Assembly (NCBI GenBank): GCA_038209365.1
Contig: JBBQXS010000047.1
Span: 1 to 34,458, forward strand
Source: DASQHW01 sp038209365
GTDB taxonomy: Bacteria > Actinomycetota > Acidimicrobiia > IMCC26256 > PALSA-610
DNA length: 34,458 nucleotides
Direction: 5' to 3'
Below the pieces are notes generated by a model that had not been told where the DNA came from, searched no databases, and saw only the letters and a list, made by a program, of their open reading frames with translations. The position numbers and the translations under genes were made by a program. Shown here piece after piece: positions 21,301 through 27,366 of this stretch. Each line of letters begins with the position of its first letter. Within the stretch, counting starts at the first letter, position 1.

Positions 21301-23158
21301 CTTCACGGTCGTCGGCATCGGCGACATGTCGGGCGACGTATTCGGCAACGGCATGCTGCTTTCCCATCACATAAAGCTCGTCGCTGCGTTCGACCACCGG
21401 CACGTGTTCCTCGACCCGACGCCCGACCCGGCCAAGTCCTTCGACGAACGGCGCCGGCTGTTCGAGCTCCCCCGCTCTTCGTGGGCCGACTACGACCCGG
21501 GGCTGATCTCACCGGGCGGCGGCGTGTACCCGCGCACGTTGAAGTCGGTGTCGATCACGCCCGAGGTACGCATCGCGCTCGGACTCGGCGAGGGTGTCGA
21601 CGCGCTCCCTCCGAACGAGTTGATCCGCGCGGTGCTGCGGGCGCCGGTCGACCTGCTCTACAACGGCGGGATCGGCACGTATGTGAAGGCCCACACCGAG
21701 ACAAATGCCGACGTGGCCGACAAGGCGTGCGACGCGGTTCGCGTGGACGGTCAGGAGCTCCGGGCACGCAGCGTCGCCGAAGGCGGCAACCTCGGCTTCA
21801 CCCAGCTCGGGCGCGTGGAGTACGCGCTCGGCGGCGGCCGCATCAACACCGACGCGATCGACAACAGCGCGGGCGTCGACACCAGCGACCGCGAGGTCAA
21901 CCTCAAGATCCTCCTCGACGGCGCCGTACGGGCGCGCGAGATCAGCGAGGAGGGCCGTAACAACATGCTCGCCAGGATGACCGACGAGGTCGCGACGCTC
22001 GTGCTGCGCGACAACTACCGCCAGAGCCGTGCGGTCGACAACGCGCAGGCGCAGTCGCCCGAGATGGAGGAAGTGCACGCGCGGTTCATCCGCACGCTCG
22101 AGGTGGCCAAGCATCTCGACCGAACCGTCGAACGGCTGCCCACCGACGAGGAGCTCACCGATCGCCACCACGCGGGCCTGGGCCTGACCACGCCCGAGCT
22201 CGCGGTGCTGCTCGCGTACGCCAAGATCGAGCTCGAAGAAGCACTGCTCGGCTCCGACCTGCCCGAGGACCCGGACTTCCTGCCCGAGCTCGAGCGCTCG
22301 TTCCCCACGGCCATACGACAGCGGTGCCCCGAACGCATCCGCACCCACCCGCTGCGCCGGGAGATCACGGCGACCGCGCTGGTGAACGGTTTGGTCAACC
22401 GGGCCGGCATGACGTTCACGTTCCGGCTGCGCGAGGAGACGGGCGCGACCGCGCCCGACGTCGTACGCGCCCACGAGGCGGCGCGCGCGATCTTCGACCA
22501 GGACGCGCTGTGGCGGCAGATCGAAGCCCTCGACGACACCGTCGGTGTCGAGGTGCAGACGCAGATGTACCTCGCGAGCCGCCGCCTGGTCGAGCGCGGC
22601 ACCCGGTGGTTGCTGCGCCAGCGGCGTCAGCCGTTGCCGGTTGCCGAGACCGTCGCCCTGTTCGCGGTGCCGATTGCGCGCCTCGCTGCGATCGCGGTCG
22701 TGTCGGAGCGGTGTGAAGCGACGGCGAGGAAGTACACGTCACAAGGCGTGCCCCGCGAGTTGGCCTTGCGCGTGGCGGCACTCGATCGTCTGCCACGCGC
22801 GCTCGACGTCGTCGAGCTCGCTGACACGCATCACGCAGAGGTCGAGGAGGTCGCCGCCGTCTACGACGAGGTCGGCGATCGGCTCCGGCTGGAATGGCTC
22901 GTCGACCGCATCGTCGAGCTGCCGCGCGAGGACCGTTGGGACGCGCTTGCGCGTAACGCGCTACGCGAGGACGCCGTCGCCCAACATCGCCGGATCGTCG
23001 ACGCGGTGATGAAAGCGGGCTCCTACGACGCGTGGGCGTCGACGTGCACGACGCTCGCCGCACGGGTGCTCACCTTGCTCGACGACATCCGCGCCCACGG
23101 CGTCTTCGACATCGCAACCCTGTCAGTCGCCCTCCGCGAGCTCCGCGCCCTCGCCTAA
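18332..23158 (+). CDS. gdh: NAD-dependent glutamate dehydrogenase, large 180-kDa class
   Basis: A 1608-residue enzyme of the L_180 NAD-GDH class, oxidatively deaminating glutamate to 2-oxoglutarate and ammonium. Seen: a long N-terminal regulatory region (TVIDIVNDDMPFIVDSVTMA and later ACT-like segments); the catalytic core from about 823 (GGIRWSDRREDFRTEILGLM); RVKNVVIVPAGAKGGFVLKR at about 846, with the catalytic Lys; VVAADKGTATFSDVANEIAL; the NAD-binding GIGDMSGDVFGNGMLLSHHI near 995; and EGGNLGFTQLGRVEYALGGG near 1150. The C-terminal about 450 residues are the helical region of the family. Length is typical. The start GTG 18332 follows a -10 by 7 nt and has no Shine-Dalgarno; the frame extends upstream without similarity. 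The dyad at 18311-18327 suggests transcriptional control, perhaps by nitrogen or carbon status (inference). Confidence 0.95.
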   Translation: MPEADDTRERVAASLAALTQYTDIRERVAARVTALAQDTDGPDVGEFARGYYTGVDDEDLAAEPIDALAERALAHWRIAHRRARGTAIVEVTAPAHGHTVIDIVNDDMPFIVDSVTMALERHDLGIHLVVHPILRVRRTEAGALVGLASESGSLLEGETVVLESWVHIEVDRETNEATLEAVHADLQRVLADVRVATRDWTKMLSAFHHVCRQLGAHPPPLDADELAEGRALLQWLGDQHFTFLAYRAYDLLPDDTLRPVPGTGLGLLRGAPDVPSASFARLPLEIRAKARERTLLVLTKTNRRSTVHRPTFLDYVGVKRFDAAGNVIGEHRFLGLYTASAYTSSASDVPVLRRKVTQVIERAGFLPESHDQHDLVQILDTYPRDDLFQLDVDTLYEIAMGILRLQERRQVRLFVSREPYGRFVSCLVFLPRDRYTTQVREDIAELLIETLGALSCEWNTRLPESVLARLHFVLRVDPTIPHDIDVRSLEARVAATARAWVDDLRDALVAARGEEEGIEQLHLWLNAFPGAYQDDFGAAETLADIAQLERLGDSVPLGVRMVSGDECLDLKLYGIGAQPSLSEVLPRLGNMGVIVEDEHPYTVLPAGADLRWIKWFRLRLPQDMQIDAGRLRLFEEAFLAIVDGRAEDDGFNRLVLRAGLAWREVALVRAYGRYLRQTGTPFSQAYMEETLSAHASLARRLVELFVARLDPWTATTSEGDDPAALIDDIRAQLDAVTSLDEDRILRAFLHLVLATLRTNWFQASPAGASPGDDDPDGDPTSVVLKLDPSTIPDLPLPRPMFEVFVYTPRVEGVHLRAGRVARGGIRWSDRREDFRTEILGLMKAQRVKNVVIVPAGAKGGFVLKRPPADPVALRAEVEACYRIFISGLLDVTDNLVANEAGEQVVVAPRQVVRYDGDDPYLVVAADKGTATFSDVANEIALARGFWLGDAFASGGAHGYDHKEMGITARGAWESVRRHFRHLDLHPDRDDFTVVGIGDMSGDVFGNGMLLSHHIKLVAAFDHRHVFLDPTPDPAKSFDERRRLFELPRSSWADYDPGLISPGGGVYPRTLKSVSITPEVRIALGLGEGVDALPPNELIRAVLRAPVDLLYNGGIGTYVKAHTETNADVADKACDAVRVDGQELRARSVAEGGNLGFTQLGRVEYALGGGRINTDAIDNSAGVDTSDREVNLKILLDGAVRAREISEEGRNNMLARMTDEVATLVLRDNYRQSRAVDNAQAQSPEMEEVHARFIRTLEVAKHLDRTVERLPTDEELTDRHHAGLGLTTPELAVLLAYAKIELEEALLGSDLPEDPDFLPELERSFPTAIRQRCPERIRTHPLRREITATALVNGLVNRAGMTFTFRLREETGATAPDVVRAHEAARAIFDQDALWRQIEALDDTVGVEVQTQMYLASRRLVERGTRWLLRQRRQPLPVAETVALFAVPIARLAAIAVVSERCEATARKYTSQGVPRELALRVAALDRLPRALDVVELADTHHAEVEEVAAVYDEVGDRLRLEWLVDRIVELPREDRWDALARNALREDAVAQHRRIVDAVMKAGSYDAWASTCTTLAARVLTLLDDIRAHGVFDIATLSVALRELRALA

Positions 23159-23164
23159 GTGCTG

Positions 23165-23205
23165 GGGCGTGTGTGGGGTGCGTTTTTCGCACCCCACACA
23201 CGCCC
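23165..23205. terminator. Perfect 18-bp hairpin between convergent genes
   Basis: GGGCGTGTGTGGGGTGCG (23165-23182) pairs perfectly with CGCACCCCACACACGCCC (23188-23205) around a TTTTT loop. It starts 6 nt after the glutamate dehydrogenase stop and ends 6 nt before the thiolase stop, so it can act on both strands. There is no T-tract after either arm, as in the tail-less terminators proposed for actinobacteria. Confidence 0.8.
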
Positions 23206-23211
23206 GGTGGA

Positions 23212-24390
23212 TCAGGCGGGGTAGACCTCGAAGACCGTGGCGCTGCCCATGCCGCCACCGGCGCACATGCTGGCGAGGCCCATGCCACCGCCGCGGCGGC
23301 GGAGCTCGTACATCGTCGTGATGATCATGCGGCTGCCGGTTGCCGCGACCGGGTGGCCGAGCGAGCAGCCCGAGCCGCTGACGTTGGTGATGTCCTCGCT
23401 CAGGCCGAGCTTGCGGCACGCGGCGACCGGTACCGACGCAAACGCCTCGTTGATCTCGGCGAGGTCGATGTCCTCGATGCGCAGGCCGGCGCGCTCGAGC
23501 GCCTTCGGGATGGCGACGATCGGGCCGAGGCCGGTGTCGGCCGGGTTCATCCCCGTCGAGGCCCATGACACGATCCTGCCCATCGGCTTCAGCCCGTGCG
23601 CCTGCGCGTACTCGGCGCTCACGAGCATCAACGCCGCGCCCGCGTCGTTGAGCCCGCTCGAGTTGCCGGCCGTGATCGGGAAGTTCTCGATCTCGGGGTG
23701 CAGCGGCTTCAGCGACGCCATCTTCTCCATCGAGCTGTCGCGGCGCGGGTGCTCGTCGGTGTCGAAGATCTTTGTCGTACCGTCGCGCAGCGTCACCTCG
23801 ATCGGCACGATCTCCTCTTGCAAACGGCCTTCGTCGATCGCCTGCACGGCTCGCTGGTGCGAGCGCATGGCCCACGCGTCGCAATCCTCGCGCGTGAGAC
23901 CGGCCGACTTCGCCGTGTTGTACCCGACGGTGATCGACATGTCGAAGGCGGGCGCATCGGGTGTCGCGGGATGCGACGGTGACATCCACTGCTCCCAGTC
24001 GTCGGTGCCGAGCGTGCGCTTCTTCGTCTGCGGTGAGGTCGAGATCGACTCGGCACCACCGGCGATCACGACGCGGTCCATGCCGGCGATGATGCTGGCC
24101 GCCGCGCCCTGCACCGACGCCATCCCCGACGCGCAGTGCCGGTTGAGCGCGACACCAGGCACCTCGATCAACCCGAGCTCGATGGCGGCGTAACGCGCAA
24201 TGTCACCGCCGCCCTGGAGCGACTCCCCCATCTGGAGATCGTCGACGTCGCCGGGATCGACGCCCGACCGCTTCAGCGCCTCGCCGGCCGCGTACTTCGC
24301 AAGATCGAACGCGCTCACATCGAGCAACGTGCCCTTGCGGGCCGTTCCGATCGGCGTGCGAGCGGCGGCAACGATGACGGCGTCCGGCAT
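23212..24390 (-). CDS. Acetyl-CoA acetyltransferase / 3-ketoacyl-CoA thiolase
   Basis: A 392-residue classical thiolase. The nucleophile Cys86 is in ALNRHCASGMASVQGAAASI. Asn314 lies in EINEAFASVPV, the catalytic His346 in SGSGCSLGHPVAATG, and the second Cys376 in SMCAGGGMGSA. GCSLGHP replaces the more usual GGAIALGHP, as in some actinobacterial FadA-type thiolases. The length is standard. The start ATG 24390 has an AAGGAG Shine-Dalgarno 6 nt upstream. The reaction is thiolytic cleavage of 3-ketoacyl-CoA, or condensation of two acetyl-CoA. It is unlinked to the acyl-CoA dehydrogenases but probably serves the same catabolism. A -10-like TACTCT is at 24427-24422. Confidence 0.92.
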   Translation of the reverse strand: MPDAVIVAAARTPIGTARKGTLLDVSAFDLAKYAAGEALKRSGVDPGDVDDLQMGESLQGGGDIARYAAIELGLIEVPGVALNRHCASGMASVQGAAASIIAGMDRVVIAGGAESISTSPQTKKRTLGTDDWEQWMSPSHPATPDAPAFDMSITVGYNTAKSAGLTREDCDAWAMRSHQRAVQAIDEGRLQEEIVPIEVTLRDGTTKIFDTDEHPRRDSSMEKMASLKPLHPEIENFPITAGNSSGLNDAGAALMLVSAEYAQAHGLKPMGRIVSWASTGMNPADTGLGPIVAIPKALERAGLRIEDIDLAEINEAFASVPVAACRKLGLSEDITNVSGSGCSLGHPVAATGSRMIITTMYELRRRGGGMGLASMCAGGGMGSATVFEVYPA

Positions 24391-24421
24391 GACAACTCCT
24401 TCAGACCCGATGGTGGCGTGC

Positions 24422-24427
24422 AGAGTA
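24422..24427 (-). promoter_or_regulatory. Predicted -10 box of thiolase gene
   Basis: Minus-strand TACTCT (24427-24422) fits TANNNT and leaves a leader of about 25 nt that includes the AAGGAG Shine-Dalgarno. No clear -35. Confidence 0.3.
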
Positions 24428-24459
24428 GTGCCCGCGCCCGAAGAGCCGCCTTTCGGTGC

Positions 24460-24473
24460 ACACCATGTGGTGT
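24460..24473. promoter_or_regulatory. Short dyad upstream of the thiolase
   Basis: ACACCA (24460-24465) and TGGTGT (24468-24473) are inverted around a 2-bp centre. As RNA the loop would be too tight, so a protein-binding site is more likely than a terminator. Its centre is about 40 bp upstream of the predicted thiolase -10, and it also lies 7 nt past the stop of the lipoprotein gene. Confidence 0.25.
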
Positions 24474-24480
24474 TCGAAGT

Positions 24481-26025
24481 TCAGGTGACGCTGAGGCAAC
24501 GTCGGCAGATGGCGTCGGTGACCGCGTTGGGTCCGGGGCCGGTGCCATCGCTCCACACCACCACCGTGCGGCGGCCGGGCGACGCGCCGGGGTCGACGCT
24601 GATTGCCACCTCGAGCTCGGTCTCCGAGATCACCGTGACCGAGTCGACGATCACGTCTCCCTCGGCGATTCGCGCCTTCGACCCGGGCAAGAATCCCGTG
24701 CCGCGCACGGTGAGGGTGACCGAGCTCCCGGGCGCGACCGAGCTCGGCGTGACCGACTCGATCGTCGGCATCGAGACCGCGCGCACGTAGACGTCGAACG
24801 CATTGTTGGCGTCGTCGTTCGCCAAGTTGTTGGCCGTGGTGTGGAAGGAGACGTAACGGCCGTCGGCGCTGAGTGACGCCGCGCCGCTGATGCCGTTTGC
24901 AGCCCGGCCGTATCTGGCACTCGCCATCGCGGTCGACGCGCGCTGGAGGTCGTGCACCCACACCTGGGTCGTCTGGAAGGCCACGAAGCGGCCGTCGTCG
25001 CTGATCGACGGCCCGGAGCCTCCGCCGACGGCGCCGCTGGCCAACGTGGTCGTCGGTGTCGCGAGGTCTCGCACGAACACATCCGAGCCACTGCCATTGG
25101 CATCGCCGATCACCAGATCACTCGCGAACGAGGCGAACGCGACGATCTCGCCGTCGCCGGTGATCGACGGCCTGCCCCCGCCCGCATCGCTGCGACCGTT
25201 GGCGTCGCCGCCGGCGGTATCGACGCTGACCCTCGTCGTGGTGCCGGCGGTCACGTCGCGCACGAACATGTCGGAGAGTGCGTTGCCGTCCGACGGCACG
25301 AGATCGCTCGCGCCGGAGAAGAACACGACGCGGGAACCGTCGGCGTCGATCGCGGGCGGCGAGAAGAGTGCCGTCGACCCGCTGGCGCCGTTCGGGTCGC
25401 CGCCGGCGGTGTCCACACTCGCCCGAGTCGTCGTGTACGCGTCGAGATCACGCACGAACACGTCTTCCATCCCGTTGCCGTCTCCGGACACGAGGTCGCT
25501 CGCGGGAGACGCGAAGACGACGTGACGGCCGTCGGCACTGATCCTCGCGTGCCGCGTGTTCGCGTCGGCGTCGCCGCCGCCGGTGTCGACCGACACTCGC
25601 GTGGTCGTCCCAGCCTGCAGGTCGCGCACGAAGATGTCCTCGACGCCGCTGCCGTCTCCGAGCACCAGATCGGTTGCCCGGGAAGCGAACGCGACGTATC
25701 GGCCGTCGCCACTGATGGTCGGGTAGAAGCTGTCGCCGTTGGCGTTGCCGCCGGCGGTGTCGACGCTCGCCCGGACGGTGTGGTTCGTCCGCAGATCGCG
25801 CACGAACACGTCCTGTCGGGCGTTGTCGTCCCCCGGGACCAAGTCGTCGGCGCCCGACCAGAACGCGACGTAGCGACCGTCGCCACTGATCGACGAGTCG
25901 AGGCTGGACGAGTTCGCGTCACCGCCCGTGGTGTCCACACTCGCCCGCACGACGTAGTCACACCCACCGGCGAACACGGCGACGAGCGCCAGCCCGGCCA
26001 CCCGAGGAAGTCGTGTCGTACGCAT
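24481..26025 (-). CDS. Lipoprotein with PD40 (TolB-like) beta-propeller repeats and a TIG domain
   Basis: A 514-residue exported protein. The start ATG 26025 is supported by AGAAGG 8 nt upstream. The signal peptide MRTTRLPRVAGLALVAVFAG is followed by Cys22 in FAGGC, a relaxed lipobox. About six repeats of roughly 50-55 residues follow, each like SISGDGRYVAFASRATDLV then GDG...DVFVRDL and T(T)RVSVDTAGGDAN, i.e. PD40/TolB-like blades. The C-terminal 85 residues (PTIESVTPSSVAPGSSVTLT onward) are an IPT/TIG immunoglobulin-like domain. It is probably anchored outside the membrane as a binding or structural protein. No enzymatic motif is visible. The ligand is unknown. Confidence 0.82.
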   Translation of the reverse strand: MRTTRLPRVAGLALVAVFAGGCDYVVRASVDTTGGDANSSSLDSSISGDGRYVAFWSGADDLVPGDDNARQDVFVRDLRTNHTVRASVDTAGGNANGDSFYPTISGDGRYVAFASRATDLVLGDGSGVEDIFVRDLQAGTTTRVSVDTGGGDADANTRHARISADGRHVVFASPASDLVSGDGNGMEDVFVRDLDAYTTTRASVDTAGGDPNGASGSTALFSPPAIDADGSRVVFFSGASDLVPSDGNALSDMFVRDVTAGTTTRVSVDTAGGDANGRSDAGGGRPSITGDGEIVAFASFASDLVIGDANGSGSDVFVRDLATPTTTLASGAVGGGSGPSISDDGRFVAFQTTQVWVHDLQRASTAMASARYGRAANGISGAASLSADGRYVSFHTTANNLANDDANNAFDVYVRAVSMPTIESVTPSSVAPGSSVTLTVRGTGFLPGSKARIAEGDVIVDSVTVISETELEVAISVDPGASPGRRTVVVWSDGTGPGPNAVTDAICRRCLSVT

Positions 26026-26056
26026 GAACGACCCTTCTCGCGCGAGCGAGCATGTC

Positions 26057-26062
26057 ACTATC
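26057..26062 (-). promoter_or_regulatory. Predicted -10 box of lipoprotein gene
   Basis: Minus-strand GATAGT (26062-26057) differs from TATAGT at one base. It is 31 nt before ATG 26025 and upstream of the AGAAGG Shine-Dalgarno. No clear -35. Confidence 0.25.
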
Positions 26063-26106
26063 GGGAAAGATTGGCAATGCCGTTCACTCGTACTCGCGCA
26101 GCGAGG

Positions 26107-26364
26107 TCAGGTTGTGCGACGAGAGTCGCGACGAGTTCGCCCCGGGTCCTTCACGGCGAAGGGCGCATACCCCCGGCCGAGCGCACGTCGAGACGCGGTT
26201 TGCTGCACGCCGCAGTAGGTGCAGCCCTTGCGCGTCCACACCCAGCACCGCACCGGGTCGCCTTCATGTGGAAGCTCGCGACCGCGGCAGGCCTTGACGC
26301 CCAGCGTGCACCCGGCGACCTTGCCGTCCGCATGCTCGATCAACCGTCCGGGACAGGGAGCCAC
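26107..26364 (-). CDS. Small cysteine-rich protein of unknown function
   Basis: An 85-residue frame starting at GTG 26364. It has six Cys in the first two thirds: MAPCPGRLIEHADGKVAGC, then GVKACRGRELPHEGDPVRC and WVWTRKGCTYCG. The spacing, with a closing CxxC and an intervening His, suggests a zinc-binding or small iron-binding fold, but I recognise no family. Support for a real gene: a -10 (TATTCT) exactly 6 nt before the GTG, a dyad behind it, and Cys/Trp/Gly content unlike random GC-rich frames. The basic C-terminus (about 25 residues, Arg-rich) looks unstructured. It precedes the lipoprotein gene on the same strand. It could still be a chance frame. Confidence 0.45.
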   Translation of the reverse strand: MAPCPGRLIEHADGKVAGCTLGVKACRGRELPHEGDPVRCWVWTRKGCTYCGVQQTASRRALGRGYAPFAVKDPGRTRRDSRRTT

Positions 26365-26370
26365 GAGCCG

Positions 26371-26397
26371 AGAATACGGCGAACGCCCGGCGCGTTC
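26371..26397 (-). promoter_or_regulatory. Predicted leaderless promoter with dyad, upstream of Cys-rich gene
   Basis: Minus-strand TATTCT (26376-26371) is 6 nt before GTG 26364. Just behind it, GAACGC (26381-26386) and GCGTTC (26392-26397) form a perfect 6-bp dyad with a 5-bp centre, over the position of a -35. This has the same geometry as the dyad at 18311-18327, but a different sequence. Confidence 0.35.
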
Positions 26398-26446
26398 TGC
26401 GTAGGTGTACTCAACTCAACGTGGTAACTCGGCGACGTCGCGAACC

Positions 26447-27010
26447 TCACTCGACGAGCAACTCGGCCTGCGGTATCTCGGGGTGGTACAGCGGATCCAT
26501 CCCGACGAGATCGAGCAGGCTGCGAATCAACGGGTTGCCGCCGTGGAGCCGGAACCGGAGGTCACGTTCCCAGGCGCGCCGGCGAACCATGACCAACAAG
26601 CGGATGCCATAGGTGTCGAGGAAGCGCACGCCGTCAAGGTCGAGGACCACTTCGTCGTGCGCGTCGTCGACGGCTTCGAGCACCGAGTCGCGGATTGTCT
26701 CGACGGTCGCGATGTCCAAGTCGGCAGGCAGTCGCACCTCCACGGCGAGGTCGGATCGACCTTCGTGGATCAGTGTGGCTCGGGTGCTCGCCTGGTCGCG
26801 ATCGAGGTCGGATCTCGGAGGCGCGGGTCGCACGTCGTCGTAGCCGAACACGGCCGGGAGCACGATGCCGTCGGACACGCGACGGACCGCACAGCCGGCC
26901 GCACTGGTGGAGGCGACTTCGAAGCCGCCGACCCAGGCACCGGTGAAATGGGTCACGACTTCCACGCGATCGCCGACGCGGAAGCTGCTCACACGGGCTG
27001 TGTGCTCCAT
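26447..27010 (-). CDS. STAS-domain protein (anti-sigma-factor antagonist-like) with N-terminal SH3-like segment
   Basis: A 187-residue protein starting at ATG 27010, preceded by AGGAGGGG at good spacing. Residues 1-75 form a beta-rich segment (VSSFRVGDRVEVVTHFTGAW, VGGFEVASTSAAGCAVRRV, VFGYDDVRPA) of SH3/Tudor-like appearance. Residues about 90-185 are a STAS domain: VRLPADLDIATVETIRDSVL, EVVLDLDGVRFLDTYGIRLL and FRLHGGNPLIRSLLDLVGM. In SpoIIAA-like antagonists the loop carries a phosphorylatable Ser (D-S-S-G). Here it reads DTYG, so Thr or no phosphorylation is expected. It may act in a partner-switch pathway controlling a sigma factor, but no kinase or sigma factor is in the window. Confidence 0.8.
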   Translation of the reverse strand: MEHTARVSSFRVGDRVEVVTHFTGAWVGGFEVASTSAAGCAVRRVSDGIVLPAVFGYDDVRPAPPRSDLDRDQASTRATLIHEGRSDLAVEVRLPADLDIATVETIRDSVLEAVDDAHDEVVLDLDGVRFLDTYGIRLLVMVRRRAWERDLRFRLHGGNPLIRSLLDLVGMDPLYHPEIPQAELLVE

Positions 27011-27140
27011 CGGGTCCCCTCCTGCCGCCCGGCAAGCGAGTTCGCCCCCCCACCAAGAATCGACACTACCGAACGAAATCCTGAACTGCTTCTCGCGAGC
27101 CGGCCGCGCAAGCCCGGATCTCCGGGGCCGCGGACGCGTC

Positions 27141-27174
27141 ACGACCCTCGCCGCGTCCTTGCGTCGAGGGTCGT
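27141..27174. repeat. 10-bp perfect inverted repeat in the STAS upstream region
   Basis: ACGACCCTCG (27141-27150) pairs perfectly with CGAGGGTCGT (27165-27174) across 14 nt. It lies 131 bp upstream of the STAS start. It could be an attenuator or a structured 5' leader element; I could not match it to a known riboswitch. Confidence 0.5.
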
Positions 27175-27283
27175 AGCCGCATGCTTTGGGGGGAGCTGTT
27201 GCAGTCATCGGCCACGGTCCGCCGCGACGTGAGCCGATGGGAGCCGACGTGACAGTAATCACAGCGGTGATGTGGGCCGTAAC

Positions 27284-27347
27284 CCTTCCGGCGCGCCGGA
27301 CTGGCCGCGAGTGGGCCTAGTCCGGCACGCCGAGCCGGCCGGGAAGG
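27284..27347 (-). terminator. Stem-loop 19 nt after the phospholipase stop
   Basis: An outer CCTTCC/GGAAGG stem (27284-27289, 27342-27347) encloses a strong inner hairpin. In it GCCGGACTGGCC (27295-27306) pairs with GGCCTAGTCCGGC (27314-27326) with one bulged base. On the minus strand it follows the phospholipase gene. No T-tract is present, so termination is inferred from position and stem strength. Confidence 0.45.
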
Positions 27348-27366
27348 ATGACGGAACGGTCTCCGG

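Larger units (their letters stand above)
27011..27366. other. 356-bp intergenic region with two strong inverted repeats
   Basis: No coding frame with convincing content was found. It lies between the phospholipase stop and the STAS start (both minus strand) and holds the two stem-loops listed separately. CGACGTGA is repeated directly at 27225-27232 and 27246-27253. A long untranslated leader of the STAS gene, the phospholipase terminator, or both, would fit. Confidence 0.5.

Noticed and set aside
27011..27366. Cyclic-di-GMP, cyclic-di-AMP or cobalamin riboswitch
   Set aside because: None of the conserved core sequences could be found on either strand, although stems are present.
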